Notes: generated by a model not told the origin, from the sequence alone. A DNA stretch of 31,756 bases from an uncultured Olsenella sp. (GCA_900548775.1 URLM01000020.1:1-31756), one strand, 5' to 3'. Positions 9,734 through 18,160 are shown, counted from the first letter of the stretch. A program made the numbers and translations.

Positions 9734-10193
9734 CACGCCCGAGCCAGGCGCCGCCGACATGGCGCGTGCCTGCGGGCTCCTCTCGGCGGACGAAATTACC
9801 GCGGCAGCCGTCAAGGGCGACGCCGTGCTCACGAGCAAGGCGCGGGGCGTGCGACCCTTGCTCGAGTGGGTCTCCGCTGGCACCAGCCTCGAGGGCTTCT
9901 CCGTTGCGGACAAGGTGGTGGGGAAGGCGCCCGCGCTTTTGTACTGCCTCTTGGGGCCGAGGGCGGTGCATGCCCCGGTGATGTCCTTCTCGGCAGAGAA
10001 GGTGCTGGTAGACCGGGGGATTGTTGCCACGTGCGACCTTGAGGTGGACACGATTCTCAATGCGCAAAGGACTGGCCAATGCCCGATAGACGCCTCGGTG
10101 GCAAGCGCCGATGAGCCCGAGGCGGGTCTTGCGGCCATCCGAGGGTGCCTGAAGAGGCTGGCCGATACCGGAGGACCTGCCTCCCGGCAGTAG
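9720..10193 (+). CDS. DUF1893 family protein
   Basis: This 157-residue protein has an N-terminal helical lead of about 30 residues, then a core beginning DAVLTSKARGVRPLLEWV. It continues with a conserved block, GFSVADKVVGKAPALLY (60-76), that is typical of DUF1893. Thermotoga TM1506, a family member, has a cytidine-deaminase-like fold without clear zinc ligands. No catalytic role is established. Here it overlaps the ECF S-component gene by 14 bp, which suggests co-translation and a shared role around a transported metabolite. The ATG at 9720 lacks a strong RBS; an in-frame ATG at 9759 is a possible alternative start. Confidence 0.75.
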   Translation: MAGTSTPEPGAADMARACGLLSADEITAAAVKGDAVLTSKARGVRPLLEWVSAGTSLEGFSVADKVVGKAPALLYCLLGPRAVHAPVMSFSAEKVLVDRGIVATCDLEVDTILNAQRTGQCPIDASVASADEPEAGLAAIRGCLKRLADTGGPASRQ

Positions 10194-10252
10194 CGGTGCT
10201 CGCCTGCATGCGACGCCCAGGGGCTTCTCGCATGACATCGACCGTTTCATTT

Positions 10253-10285
10253 GGAGGGGTGGACAACGGCGTCCACTCCTCCTTT
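10253..10285 (+). terminator. Terminator after the DUF1893 gene
   Basis: The 12-bp stem GGAGGGGTGGAC at 10253-10264 pairs with GTCCACTCCTCC at 10271-10282 with one G-T pair. The loop is 6 nt, followed by TTTC. It ends the unit that begins upstream and separates it from the hydrogenase operon. Confidence 0.7.
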
Positions 10286-10305
10286 CGTACCGCTCGTAGA
10301 ATTTT

Positions 10306-10345
10306 ACGTTTCTGGCCTATATGCCAACAGCGAAACTCGAAACGT
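10306..10345 (+). promoter_or_regulatory. Candidate regulatory inverted repeat upstream of the hydrogenase operon
   Basis: ACGTTTC at 10306-10312 is exactly complementary to GAAACGT at 10339-10345. A TATATG box at 10318-10323 in between could be a -10. The repeat lies 58 bp before the start codon. It does not match the Rex consensus (TTGTGA-n6-TCACAA). Tentative. Confidence 0.3.
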
Positions 10346-10402
10346 TATGCGCCCTTTCGGGAGGGGACCCAGCAAGGGCGAAAACGACAAGGAGAGGACC
10401 TT

Positions 10403-12223
10403 ATGGCTAGGCTTCATGTCATGCAGCGTAGCGAGGCCCAGGCTGTGATGGACAGCCTGCACGAGGCGCTTGGTCGGCGCCTTGCGGTAAGCTCGCTCGC
10501 CCCCTGCCCGGTGGAGTTCACCGCGGCGTACGTCAACATGTGCGCCACGCAGAGCTGCGGCAAGTGCACGCCGTGCCGCGTTGGCCTGCGCGCACTCTCT
10601 GACCTCCTGAACGACGTCCTGGAGAACCGCGCGGACGAGCACACGCTCGACCTCATCGAGCGCACCGCGCGCACGATTTATCTCTCGGCCGACTGCGCCA
10701 TTGGCTACGAGGCCGGCGACATGGCGCTCACGGCCATCCGCGGCTTTCGCGACGACTTCGAGCACCACGTCCAGAAGCACGCCTGCGGCTTCACGCAGAG
10801 TCAGCTCGTGCCCTGCGTCTCCGGCTGCCCGGCGGGCGTGGACATCCCCGGCTACATCAGCCTGGTGGAGGCTCGCCGCTACACGGATGCCGTGCGTCTC
10901 ATCCGCAAGGACAACCCGCTGCCGCTGGTCTGCGGCTACGTATGCGAGCACCCCTGCGAGATGAACTGCCGTCGCGGCATGGTCGACGACCCCATGAACA
11001 TCCGCGGCCTCAAGCGCTTTGCCGTAGACCACATGGAGACGGACTATCGACCCAACATGGCCGAGAAGACCGGCAAGCGCGTGGCCGTTGTGGGTGGCGG
11101 CCCCGCGGGCCTCTCGTGCGCCTACTACCTCTCGGTCATGGGACACGACGTGACCATCTACGAGGCACGGCACAAGCTGGGCGGCATGCTGCGCTACGGC
11201 ATACCCAACTACCGCCTGCCCCACGAGCGCCTTGACGCCGAGATCCAGTGGATCCTCGACTGCGGGATCAAGGTCAAGCGCGACACCAAGGTGGAGGACC
11301 TCGCCGCGCTGCGCAGGGACTACGATGCCGTCTACCTGGCCATTGGCGCGCACCTCGACCGCAAGCTCGGCCTTCCCGGCGAGGAGTCGGTGGGCGTGCT
11401 CTCGGCAGTCGAGATGCTGCGTGCCCTGGGCGACGAGGTTCGCCCGGACTTCTCGCACGAGCGCGTCTGCGTGATTGGTGGCGGCAACGTGGCCATGGAC
11501 GTGGCGCGCTCGGCCATCCGCCTGGGCGCCAAGAAGGTCACCATCGTCTACCGTCGCCGCGTGGCGGACATGACGGCCCAGGACGAGGAGATCGCGGGCG
11601 CCAAGGCCGAGGGCTGCGAGCTTCTCGAACTCCACGCCCCAATCGCCATCGAGTCCCAGGACGGCTACGTCACCGGCCTGCGCGTGCAGCGCCAGATCAT
11701 CGGCGGGCTCTCGCGCGGGCGCTTTGCCCCGCGCGAGGCGGACGCCCCCGAGGAGGTCATCCCCTGCGAGCGCGTGGTGGTGGCCATTGGTCAGGCCATC
11801 GAGTCCGGCCCCTTCGAGGAGCAGGGCGTGCCCTGCAGGCGCGGTCGCATCGACGTGGGGGAGGACTCCGCCGTGCCCGGCATGGAGGGCGTCTTCTCGG
11901 GCGGCGACTGCCAGAGCGGTCCAGCCACGGTCATCCGCGCCGTCAACGCCGGCAAGGTTGCCGCGGGCAACATCGACAACTACCTGGGCTTCAACCACCA
12001 GGTCACGCTTGACGTGGAGCTGCCGCCCGTGCAGTTCAAGGGCAAGACGAGCTGCGCCAGGTGCGAGATGACCCTGCGCGAGGCCGAGGACCGCAAGCGC
12101 GACTTTGACCTCATCGAGAACGGGCTCACCGACGAAGAGGCCCACCAGGAGGCATCGAGGTGCCTGAGGTGCGACCACTTTGGCTTTGGTGCGTTCCGTG
12201 GGGGGAGGATCGAGCAGTGGTAA
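10403..12223 (+). CDS. NuoF-tail/GltD-like NAD(P)H-binding iron-sulfur flavoprotein
   Basis: This 606-residue protein starts at ATG 10403 with GGAGAGG upstream. Residues 1 to about 125 resemble the 4Fe-4S C-terminal part of NuoF/HydB (SCGKCTPCRVG at 51-61 with Cys52, 55 and 58, and Cys98). The FMN/NADH-binding front part of NuoF is absent. Residues about 130-560 form a GltD/NfnL-type module: Cys138, 142, 181, 185 and 189 for N-terminal clusters, FAD site VVGGGPAG at 229-236, and the second dinucleotide fold GGGNVAMDVARS. The C-terminus adds further Cys pairs (CARC, CLRC). It overlaps the hydrogenase gene by 7 bp. Inference: it is the electron-input or output subunit that links NAD(P)H, and possibly ferredoxin, to the hydrogenase, perhaps with flavin bifurcation. 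Confidence 0.85.
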   Translation: MARLHVMQRSEAQAVMDSLHEALGRRLAVSSLAPCPVEFTAAYVNMCATQSCGKCTPCRVGLRALSDLLNDVLENRADEHTLDLIERTARTIYLSADCAIGYEAGDMALTAIRGFRDDFEHHVQKHACGFTQSQLVPCVSGCPAGVDIPGYISLVEARRYTDAVRLIRKDNPLPLVCGYVCEHPCEMNCRRGMVDDPMNIRGLKRFAVDHMETDYRPNMAEKTGKRVAVVGGGPAGLSCAYYLSVMGHDVTIYEARHKLGGMLRYGIPNYRLPHERLDAEIQWILDCGIKVKRDTKVEDLAALRRDYDAVYLAIGAHLDRKLGLPGEESVGVLSAVEMLRALGDEVRPDFSHERVCVIGGGNVAMDVARSAIRLGAKKVTIVYRRRVADMTAQDEEIAGAKAEGCELLELHAPIAIESQDGYVTGLRVQRQIIGGLSRGRFAPREADAPEEVIPCERVVVAIGQAIESGPFEEQGVPCRRGRIDVGEDSAVPGMEGVFSGGDCQSGPATVIRAVNAGKVAAGNIDNYLGFNHQVTLDVELPPVQFKGKTSCARCEMTLREAEDRKRDFDLIENGLTDEEAHQEASRCLRCDHFGFGAFRGGRIEQW

Positions 12224-13950
12224 CCCTTACCATCGACGGCAAGCAGGTCACGGTCCCGGAGCACACCTCCATTCTGGACGCGGCCAGGTCCGTCAACATC
12301 AATATTCCAACCTTGTGCTTCCTGCGCGACATCAACGAGATTGGCGCGTGCAGGGCGTGCGTGGTCGAGATCGAGGGCATCGACCAGCTGGTGGCTGCCT
12401 GCAACAACACCGTGCTCGACGGCATGGTGGTGCGCACCAACAGCCCCAAGGTCCGCATGGCGCGCAAGGCCAACGTGGAGTTTCTCCTCTCGCAGCACGA
12501 CTCCGAGTGTACGAGCTGCGTGCGCTCCGGCAACTGCACGCTGCAGACGGTGGCCAACGACCTTGGCATCACGAGCCTGCCCTACACCAAGCACCTCCCG
12601 CACCAGCCCTGGAACCAGGACTTCCCGCTCATCCGCAACAACGACAAGTGCATCAACTGCCTGCGTTGCATCCAGGTGTGCGAGAAGGTCCAGGCCGAGG
12701 GAATCTGGGACCTCACCAACCGCTCGAGCCACACCTGCGTGGGCGTGCGCGGCGGCGGCCTCGTCGAGGACTCCGACTGCGCGCTGTGCGGCCAGTGCAT
12801 CACCCACTGCCCCACCGGAGCGCTCCGCGAGCGCGACGACACCGACCGCGTCTTCGATGCCCTGGCAGACCCGGACAAGATCGTGGTGGTACAGGTGGCG
12901 CCCGCCGTGCGCGCGGCCTGGGGCGAGCCGTTTGGCCTTCCGCGCGAGAAGGCCACGGCGCAGCGCCTGGTCACCGCACTCAAGGGTATGGGCTTCGACT
13001 ACGTGTTTGACACGGACTTCTCGGCCGACCTCACCATCATGGAGGAGGGCTCCGAGCTGGTGGAGCACCTGAAGCATCCCGAGGGCGTGAAGTTCCCCAT
13101 GTTCACGAGCTGCTGCCCCGGCTGGGTGCGCTACTGCAAAGCGCGTCACCCGCGCTTCACGGACCAGCTCTCCACCTCAAAGTCGCCCGGCCAGATGTTT
13201 GGCGCGATCGCCAAGAGCTACTACGCCGAGCTTCTTGGCGTCGACCCGCACCGCATCTTCTGTGTCGAGATTATGCCCTGCCTGGCTAAGAAGTCCGAGG
13301 TCGACATCCCCGTGATGAACGACGCTTGCGGCGACCCCGACGTGGACGTGTCGCTCACGGTGCGCGAGGTGGACCGCATGATTCGCGCCGAGCACATCGA
13401 CGTCTTCTCGCTTGCCGAGTCCGATTTCGACCAGCCGCTTGGCACGGCAACGGGCGCCGGCGTCATCTTCGGTGCCACGGGCGGCGTCATGGAGGCCGCG
13501 CTGCGCTCGGCGTATTACCTGGTAACAGGTGAGAACTGCGACGCCGACGCGTTCAAGGACGTGCGCGGTCTCGACGGCTGGAAGGAGGCCAGCTTCGACA
13601 TTGCCGGCACAACGCTGCACGTTGCCGTGGCGAGTGGCCTGGGTAACGCAAACCGCCTGCTCAACGCACTCGAGACCGGCGAGGTCTCCTACGACTTCGT
13701 CGAGATCATGGCGTGCCCGGGCGGGTGCTCCGGTGGCGGTGGCCTGCCCATCCATGACGGCGAGGAGCTCGCAGGTGTGCGCGGCGACGTGCTTTGGGGG
13801 CTCGACCGCACGGCCAAGCTGCGTCGCAGCCACGAGAACCCGGCAATCCAGGCCGTCTACCGCGACTACCTGGGCACGCCTCTCTCCGAGCGTGCGGAGA
13901 AGCTGCTCCACACCGATCAGCATGCATGGAAGATGCCACGCGAGGCATAG
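12217..13950 (+). CDS. hydA: [FeFe]-hydrogenase, CpI-like (group A, M3 architecture)
   Basis: This is a 577-residue protein. The start is GTG 12217, with GGGGAGG upstream and a 7-bp overlap with the previous stop. Accessory clusters, in order: 2Fe-2S with Cys34, 45, 48 and 62; His94-Cys98-Cys101-Cys107 4Fe-4S; and two 4Fe-4S sets, Cys145/148/151/155 and Cys188/191/194/198. The H-cluster motifs are TSCCPGW at 297-303 (Cys300 ligand, Cys299 proton relay), MPCLAKK at 353-359 (Cys355), and MACPGGCSGGGG at 498-509 (Cys500, Cys504). Ligand numbering nearly equals that of Clostridium pasteurianus CpI, so all ligands are present and the enzyme should be active. The maturases HydEFG are not in the window. 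It couples H2 and protons to ferredoxin or to the adjacent GltD-like subunit. Confidence 0.96.
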   Translation: MVTLTIDGKQVTVPEHTSILDAARSVNINIPTLCFLRDINEIGACRACVVEIEGIDQLVAACNNTVLDGMVVRTNSPKVRMARKANVEFLLSQHDSECTSCVRSGNCTLQTVANDLGITSLPYTKHLPHQPWNQDFPLIRNNDKCINCLRCIQVCEKVQAEGIWDLTNRSSHTCVGVRGGGLVEDSDCALCGQCITHCPTGALRERDDTDRVFDALADPDKIVVVQVAPAVRAAWGEPFGLPREKATAQRLVTALKGMGFDYVFDTDFSADLTIMEEGSELVEHLKHPEGVKFPMFTSCCPGWVRYCKARHPRFTDQLSTSKSPGQMFGAIAKSYYAELLGVDPHRIFCVEIMPCLAKKSEVDIPVMNDACGDPDVDVSLTVREVDRMIRAEHIDVFSLAESDFDQPLGTATGAGVIFGATGGVMEAALRSAYYLVTGENCDADAFKDVRGLDGWKEASFDIAGTTLHVAVASGLGNANRLLNALETGEVSYDFVEIMACPGGCSGGGGLPIHDGEELAGVRGDVLWGLDRTAKLRRSHENPAIQAVYRDYLGTPLSERAEKLLHTDQHAWKMPREA

Positions 13951-14006
13951 TAGCCACCTTAGTCGCGGTGTTTCTCTGCCGTCTCATAGGTCTTTGACGA
14001 AATGAG

Positions 14007-14065
14007 GCCCTCCGGCGCCAATCTGGCGCCGGAGGGCACGTTGTTGCAGCAATCACGTACAAGAG
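14007..14065. repeat. REP-like CCCTCCGGCG hairpin, family 3, locus 1
   Basis: A perfect 14-bp stem (GCCCTCCGGCGCCA at 14007-14020, complement at 14024-14037) with a 3-nt loop is followed by a tail containing GCAGCAATCACGTACAA. The same hairpin-plus-tail layout recurs at 15696 and in the array at 29944-30215. It lies 57 bp after the hydA stop and may also end that transcript, although no U-tract follows. Between here and the next element at 14161 I see only GTTAGTG/CACTAAC inverted motifs (14104-14110, 14139-14145). Confidence 0.8.
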
Positions 14066-14160
14066 GTGCGTATCGGTGCCGAAGCATCGCTGAGGCTTGC
14101 GCTGTTAGTGGGGTTTCCGGAAGTATCGAGCGGGCGTTCACTAACTCCCGTGAGGGGTTA

Positions 14161-14405
14161 GTGCATCGAAACCCCCTTCGTTACACCTTTTTTCGTCGCC
14201 GTGCGCCGAACTGGCCTTCGTTACATTGGCTTTCAGGCGAGCCTCAAGTAGCTAGATTACATATTGTATGACGTTTATATCAATGCCACTACATATGGTA
14301 GTTCAGAGACGCAGCTACTTTGACCAGTTCAGAAACCTCATGTAACGAAGGCCAGTTCGGTGCAACAAGGCCGGAATCTGTGTAACGAAGGGGGTTTCGA
14401 TGCAC
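14161..14405. mobile_element. 245-bp nested-inverted-repeat element, family 2, copy 1
   Basis: Two 25-bp sites at each end point inwards. They are at 14162-14186 and 14202-14226 on the left, and 14340-14364 and 14380-14404 on the right, with 40-bp spacing at both ends. The inner pair reads approximately CCGAACTGGCCTTCGTTACA and the outer pair CATCGAAACCCCCTTCGTTA. The interior is AT-rich and non-coding. A copy of the same length sits at 24447. This looks like a miniature transposable element with two transposase-type binding sites per end; there is no transposase gene. It lies about 80 bp before the truncated 5' end of trpB2. No clear target duplication was found (only AGGGG on both flanks). 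Confidence 0.7.
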
Positions 14406-14485
14406 AGGGGAAGCCGTCGGGGCAACTTCGGCGTGAGATGTGCTTCTCCGCATTGGATAGACTTGAATAACTCGCCCAGCAGTAC

Positions 14486-15622
14486 TTGTCGCGCTGCCGC
14501 GCGTACAACCTGGAGCGCGCGCTGGGCACGCCGGCGAAGATCTACTACAAGTTCGAGGGTAACAACACGTCTGGCTCGCACAAGCTGAACTCCGCGCTGG
14601 CCCAGGCCTACTGCGCGTACGCCGAGGGCATCGCCAACATCGCCACCGGGACGGGCGCCGGCCAGTGGGGCACCGCGCTCTCCGATGCCGCCGCGCACTA
14701 CGTCCTTGATTTGGACGTCTTCATGGTCAAGTGCTTCTACGAGCAGAAGCCCTTCCGCCGCAACGTGATGGAGACCTTTGGCGCCAGGGTCACGCCGTCG
14801 CCGTCGCCCACCACGGAGGCCGGCAAGAAGATTCTGGCCGCAGACCCGGAGTGCACGGGTTCCCTCGGCACCGCCATCTCCGAGGCGGTGGGACGTGCGC
14901 TCAACGTGCCTGGCAACAAGGGTCGCTACCAGCTGGGAAGCGTCCTCAACCAGGTGGTGCTGCACCAGTCGATCATCGGCCTGGAGTCCTACGAGGCCCT
15001 CGCCGGGTTGGGCGAGTACCGGACGTCGTGATTGGGTGCTGCGGCGGTGGCTCAAACTTTGGCGGCCTCATCGCTCCGTTCATGCGCGACAAGCTCACGG
15101 GCAAGCATCCCGACACGCGCTTCATTGCGTTGAGCCGGCGAGCTGCCCCACGCTCATCAGCGGCGTCTATGCGTACGACTTCGCTGACACGGGCCAGACC
15201 TGCCCGCCCTGCAAGATGTACATGCTGGACAACGGCTTCATCCCCAGCCCCGACAACGCTGGTGGCCTTCGCTACCACGGCATGAGCCCCATCGTCTCCA
15301 AGCTCAAGCACGACGGCTACATGGAGGCCGTGGCCGTCAAGCAGACCGACGTCTTTGCCGCGGCCGAGCAGTTCGCCAAGCTCGAGCCATCCTGCCCGCG
15401 CCCGAGAGCTCGCACGCCATCCTCCAGGCCATCCGCGAGGCGGAGCGCTGCCGCGAGACCGGCGAGTCGAAGACCATCCTCTTTGGCCTCACAGGTACGG
15501 GCTACTTCGACATGGTCGCCTACGACAAGTACAACAAGGGTGAACTCGAGGACCACATCCCCACGGACGAGGAACTCCAGGCGGGCTTTGGTACCATTCC
15601 GCACATCCCCGGCCTGCAGTAG
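14486..15622 (+). pseudogene. trpB2: TrpB2-like tryptophan synthase beta chain, decayed
   Basis: Reading from about RAYNLERALGTPAKIYYK to PHIPGLQ at the TAG (15620-15622), this is a TrpB2-type PLP enzyme (indole plus serine to tryptophan). It includes FEGNNTSGSHKLNSA with the PLP lysine and the phosphate loop GCCGGGSNFGG. It is broken in four ways. The first 75 or so codons are missing, with a stop (TAA 14468) in frame just upstream. Single-base deletions lie near 15019 (CCGG where CCCGG is expected), near 15129 (GCGTTGAG for GCGGTTGAG) and near 15387 (GAGCCATC for GAGGGCATC). Together these three return the reading to the original frame. The codon pattern is otherwise intact, so decay is recent. 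No other trp gene is nearby. Confidence 0.88.
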
Positions 15623-15695
15623 GGGAATCTGGGCTCTGCTCGCTGTTGCAGCGGCACTTCTGGGGCACCGTCGCACTCGTCGCTTGCGAGAATCG

Positions 15696-15820
15696 GCCCT
15701 CCGGCGAGATTCTGGCGCCGGAGGGCGCGCTATTGCAGCGATTACGTACAAAATGAACGCTCCGGCGCCAGTTTGATGTCGGGGCGTGCGCTATCGCGGG
15801 TTTCTCGTACGAAAGCGGCC
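15696..15820. repeat. REP-like CCCTCCGGCG hairpin, family 3, locus 2
   Basis: GCCCTCCGGCG at 15696-15706 pairs with CGCCGGAGGGC at 15716-15726. The tail GCAGCGATTACGTACAAA follows at about 15735-15752. A degraded second unit (GCTCCGGCGCC to TTTCTCGTACGAAA) and the start of a third (CCTTTCGGCGCC) run on to about 15830. It lies just after the trpB2 pseudogene and before the convergent FKBP gene. Confidence 0.75.
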
Positions 15821-15849
15821 TTTCGGCGCCATCGGCTCTGCGCTGGCGG

Positions 15850-16278
15850 CTACTCCTCCACCTCGAGGAGCTCAATCTCGAAGATGAGGTCCTCGCCGGC
15901 CATCTCGTGGTTGAGATCGAAGGTGATGTTGGTGTCGTCCTTGGCCGCGACCAGGGCAGGGAAGGGCTGGCCAGAGGGGGTGGCCAGCGTCACGCGGTCA
16001 CCCACGGAGAGCTTCTCGGCACCGGGCATCATCGCGATGGGCAGCGTCTGGACAAGGTCCTCGCGCCTCTCGCCATAGGCCTCGGCGGCGGGAATGTGGA
16101 CGTTTCTCGTCTCGCCCACGGACATCTGGTCGACGGCCGCGTCGAAGCCCTTGATCATCTGTCCGGCCATGCACGTGAAGGCCAGCGGCTCGTTGCGATC
16201 GCGGGACGAGTCGAACTTGGTGCCGTCGTCGAGGGTGCCAACGTAGTGCACCTTGACCTTCTTGCCTGCGTTGCTCAT
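15850..16278 (-). CDS. FKBP/SlyD-type peptidyl-prolyl isomerase
   Basis: This is a 142-residue cytoplasmic protein. The FKBP part (KVHYVGTLDDGTKFDSS near the start, then GQMIKGFDAAVDQM) is interrupted by an insert-in-flap domain (IPAAEAYGERREDLVQ and so on to LVAAKDDT) and then completed by the last strand, as in SlyD. The His/Cys-rich metal-binding tail of Escherichia coli SlyD is absent. The start at 16278 is fixed by AAGGAGGACCC directly upstream; a longer reading would run into the divergent region. It acts as a folding helper by cis-trans isomerisation of Xaa-Pro bonds. Confidence 0.92.
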   Translation of the reverse strand: MSNAGKKVKVHYVGTLDDGTKFDSSRDRNEPLAFTCMAGQMIKGFDAAVDQMSVGETRNVHIPAAEAYGERREDLVQTLPIAMMPGAEKLSVGDRVTLATPSGQPFPALVAAKDDTNITFDLNHEMAGEDLIFEIELLEVEE

Positions 16279-16400
16279 GGGTCCTCCTTGGGGCGGTCGC
16301 GCACGGCCGCTTGTGGTTGCAGTGCCGACAACTCTACGCCACAACGCCCGTCGCTGCGAGTGGCATACTGGTTCCATGCAGGTATCGTGGGGAGGAAAGC

Positions 16401-17189
16401 ATGGCGGAGCAGGACGCGCAGGACAAGGGCTTTGTGGGGGTGTTCGACTCGGGGGTGGGCGGTCTCACCGTCCTGGGGTGCCTCGTGGCCGAGCTTCCGC
16501 ATGAGCGCTTCGTCTTCTTTGGCGACTCCGCGCATGCTCCTTACGGTGACAAGACTCCCGAGGAGGTCCTGGCCCTTTCGCGCAGCATTGCCGCTTCGCT
16601 TGTGGGGGAGGGCGCGAAGGCGCTGGTCATCGCCTGCAACACAGCCACCTCCGTTGCCGCGCAGGTGCTTCGCGAGGAGTACCCGAGCATTCCCGTTATT
16701 GGCGTGGAGCCGGCCCTCAAGCCAGCAACGCTTGCGCCGCGCCACCGCCGCATCCTGGTGATGGCCACGGCCGCCACGCTGCGGCTGGGCAAGTTCCAGC
16801 GCCTCGAGGAGCGCTGGGCTGCGGATTCCGAGGTCATCGAGGTGCCCTGCGTGGGGTTGGCGGACCTCATCGAGAAGGGCAACCCCGCGTCGCCCGCAAT
16901 CCACGAGCTTCTCGAGCGCTACCTTGGTCCATGGCGCGGCAAGGTCGACTCGGTTGTACTGGGCTGCACGCACTACCCGCTTGTTCGCGAGCAGATTCGC
17001 GAGGTCATGGGCGACGTTCCGCTCTTCGATGGTGGGAAGGGGACGGCACGGGAGACGCGCAGGCGCCTCAAGGCGGCGGACCTTCTCGCCCCGGAATCCC
17101 AGGCAGGAAGCGTGGAACTTCGCTCCAGCATCGACACACCAGAGGAGCTGGCTCTCTACCAGAAGTTTTTCAACCTGGCCCGACGCTAG
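16401..17189 (+). CDS. murI: Glutamate racemase
   Basis: This 262-residue cytoplasmic enzyme supplies D-glutamate for peptidoglycan. Key blocks are VFDSGVGGLTVL with Asp16-Ser17, the substrate loop DSAHAPYG, and the two catalytic cysteines in ACNTATS (Cys79) and GCTHYPL (Cys189). ATG 16401 was chosen for the GGGGAGGAAAGC ribosome site and for the family's usual length. It is divergent from the FKBP gene (122 bp between starts). Downstream lies palindrome copy 2 and then the convergent MIP channel gene. Confidence 0.96.
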   Translation: MAEQDAQDKGFVGVFDSGVGGLTVLGCLVAELPHERFVFFGDSAHAPYGDKTPEEVLALSRSIAASLVGEGAKALVIACNTATSVAAQVLREEYPSIPVIGVEPALKPATLAPRHRRILVMATAATLRLGKFQRLEERWAADSEVIEVPCVGLADLIEKGNPASPAIHELLERYLGPWRGKVDSVVLGCTHYPLVREQIREVMGDVPLFDGGKGTARETRRRLKAADLLAPESQAGSVELRSSIDTPEELALYQKFFNLARR

Positions 17190-17238
17190 CGCACCCAACC
17201 CCCCAGGGCGTTTCGTCACCCACAGCTCCCCCGACCCC

Positions 17239-17329
17239 CTCTCGTTCTTTATCGGTATCTGTGAAACGGCCCTCGCGTTTCCGCAGGTCGCGAGAAACGC
17301 TTTTCACAGATACCGATAAAGAACGAGAG
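17239..17329. repeat. Palindromic intergenic element, family 1, copy 2
   Basis: This is the longest copy. Perfect 28-bp arms (17239-17266 and 17302-17329, including GTTCTTTATCGGTATCTGTG) are joined by a 35-bp interior. That interior has its own stem, GCGTTTC (17275-17281) against GAAACGC (17294-17300), giving one almost continuous hairpin. It lies between the convergent murI and MIP genes, 49 bp after the murI stop. Confidence 0.88.
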
Positions 17330-17352
17330 ATGGGGCGAGAGAGGAACCGCTG

Positions 17353-17389
17353 GAAAAGAAAAGCGACCGGCACCTAGAGGGGTCGGCCG
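17353..17389 (-). terminator. Probable terminator of the MIP channel gene
   Basis: On the minus strand an imperfect hairpin (GGCCGACC and GGTGCCGGTC around CCTCTA) is followed by TCGCTTTTCTTTT, a good U-tract, about 45 bp beyond the stop codon. Confidence 0.5.
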
Positions 17390-17434
17390 CGCGGGGTTCA
17401 GGCTATGTCCCGGCTTTCAGGCTATGCCCTGCTC

Positions 17435-18160
17435 CTAGAAGATGCCGAGGAACCCGTGCACGAAGAGGGCCGCCAGCGCCGCGCCCACAAACGGCGCGAT
17501 GCCCGGGACGGTGAGACCGTACCTCCAGTTGTTGTCGGCCTTGTCCTTGATGGGAAGCACCTGGTAGGCCATGCGGGGCCCGAGGTCGCGCGCCTGGTTC
17601 ATGGCAAAGCCGGTGATGCCGCCCATGCCCATGCCAACGGCCCACACCAGAAGGCCAACGCAGATGGCGCACAGCAGCAGGTTGTCGCCGGCGTAGTGCG
17701 CGATGGCGAGAATGCCCGAGATGAAGAAGAACGTGCAGAACGCCTCGCAGAAGAAGTCGTGGGGCAGGTTGTTCCTGGTGGGGTTGGTCGAGAAGATATT
17801 GCGCTGCGCGATGGGGTCAACCACGCCCTCGGACTCCTTGAACTCGTCCTTGTACATGAACCACGCGGCAACGGCACCCACAAAGCCGCCGAGCATCTCG
17901 GCGATCACGTACGGGACGAACATCTCCCAGGGAACCAGGCCAAGGATGCACTGCGCAAGCGCCATGGCGGGGTTCATGCAAATAGAGCCGCCAAAGATGA
18001 AGAGGCACACCGAGATGCCAAACGACCACGTGGTAATGGCGAACATGTGGCCGGAGCCCTGGTACTTGGTCCCCTTGAGCACGGTGTCGCAGTGGACGCC
18101 AACGCCAAAGATGATCATGAGGGCGGTACTCCCGAACTCGGCAAGGATGTTGTAGGGCAT
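17435..18160 (-). CDS. MIP-family channel (aquaglyceroporin, GlpF-like)
   Basis: This is a 241-residue inner-membrane protein with six predicted helices. The first pore motif is CMNPAMALAQ (Asn63-Pro64-Ala65). The second is GFAMNQARDLGPR (Asn188-Gln189-Ala190), where Gln replaces the usual Pro of NPA. The Asp after Arg (ARDLGPR) is typical of glycerol facilitators rather than water-only channels. The usual SGAHxNPA lead-in is GGSICMNPA here, so the His before the first NPA is missing. The start at 18160 follows AAGGAGCCCCC; upstream codons in frame have no RBS. No glycerol kinase is adjacent, so the solute is uncertain. Confidence 0.88.
   Translation of the reverse strand: MPYNILAEFGSTALMIIFGVGVHCDTVLKGTKYQGSGHMFAITTWSFGISVCLFIFGGSICMNPAMALAQCILGLVPWEMFVPYVIAEMLGGFVGAVAAWFMYKDEFKESEGVVDPIAQRNIFSTNPTRNNLPHDFFCEAFCTFFFISGILAIAHYAGDNLLLCAICVGLLVWAVGMGMGGITGFAMNQARDLGPRMAYQVLPIKDKADNNWRYGLTVPGIAPFVGAALAALFVHGFLGIF

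Noticed and set aside
14007..14037. Simple rho-independent terminator of hydA
   Set aside because: The stem is perfect but no U-tract follows, and the same hairpin with a conserved tail recurs elsewhere. It is better described as a repeat that may also terminate.
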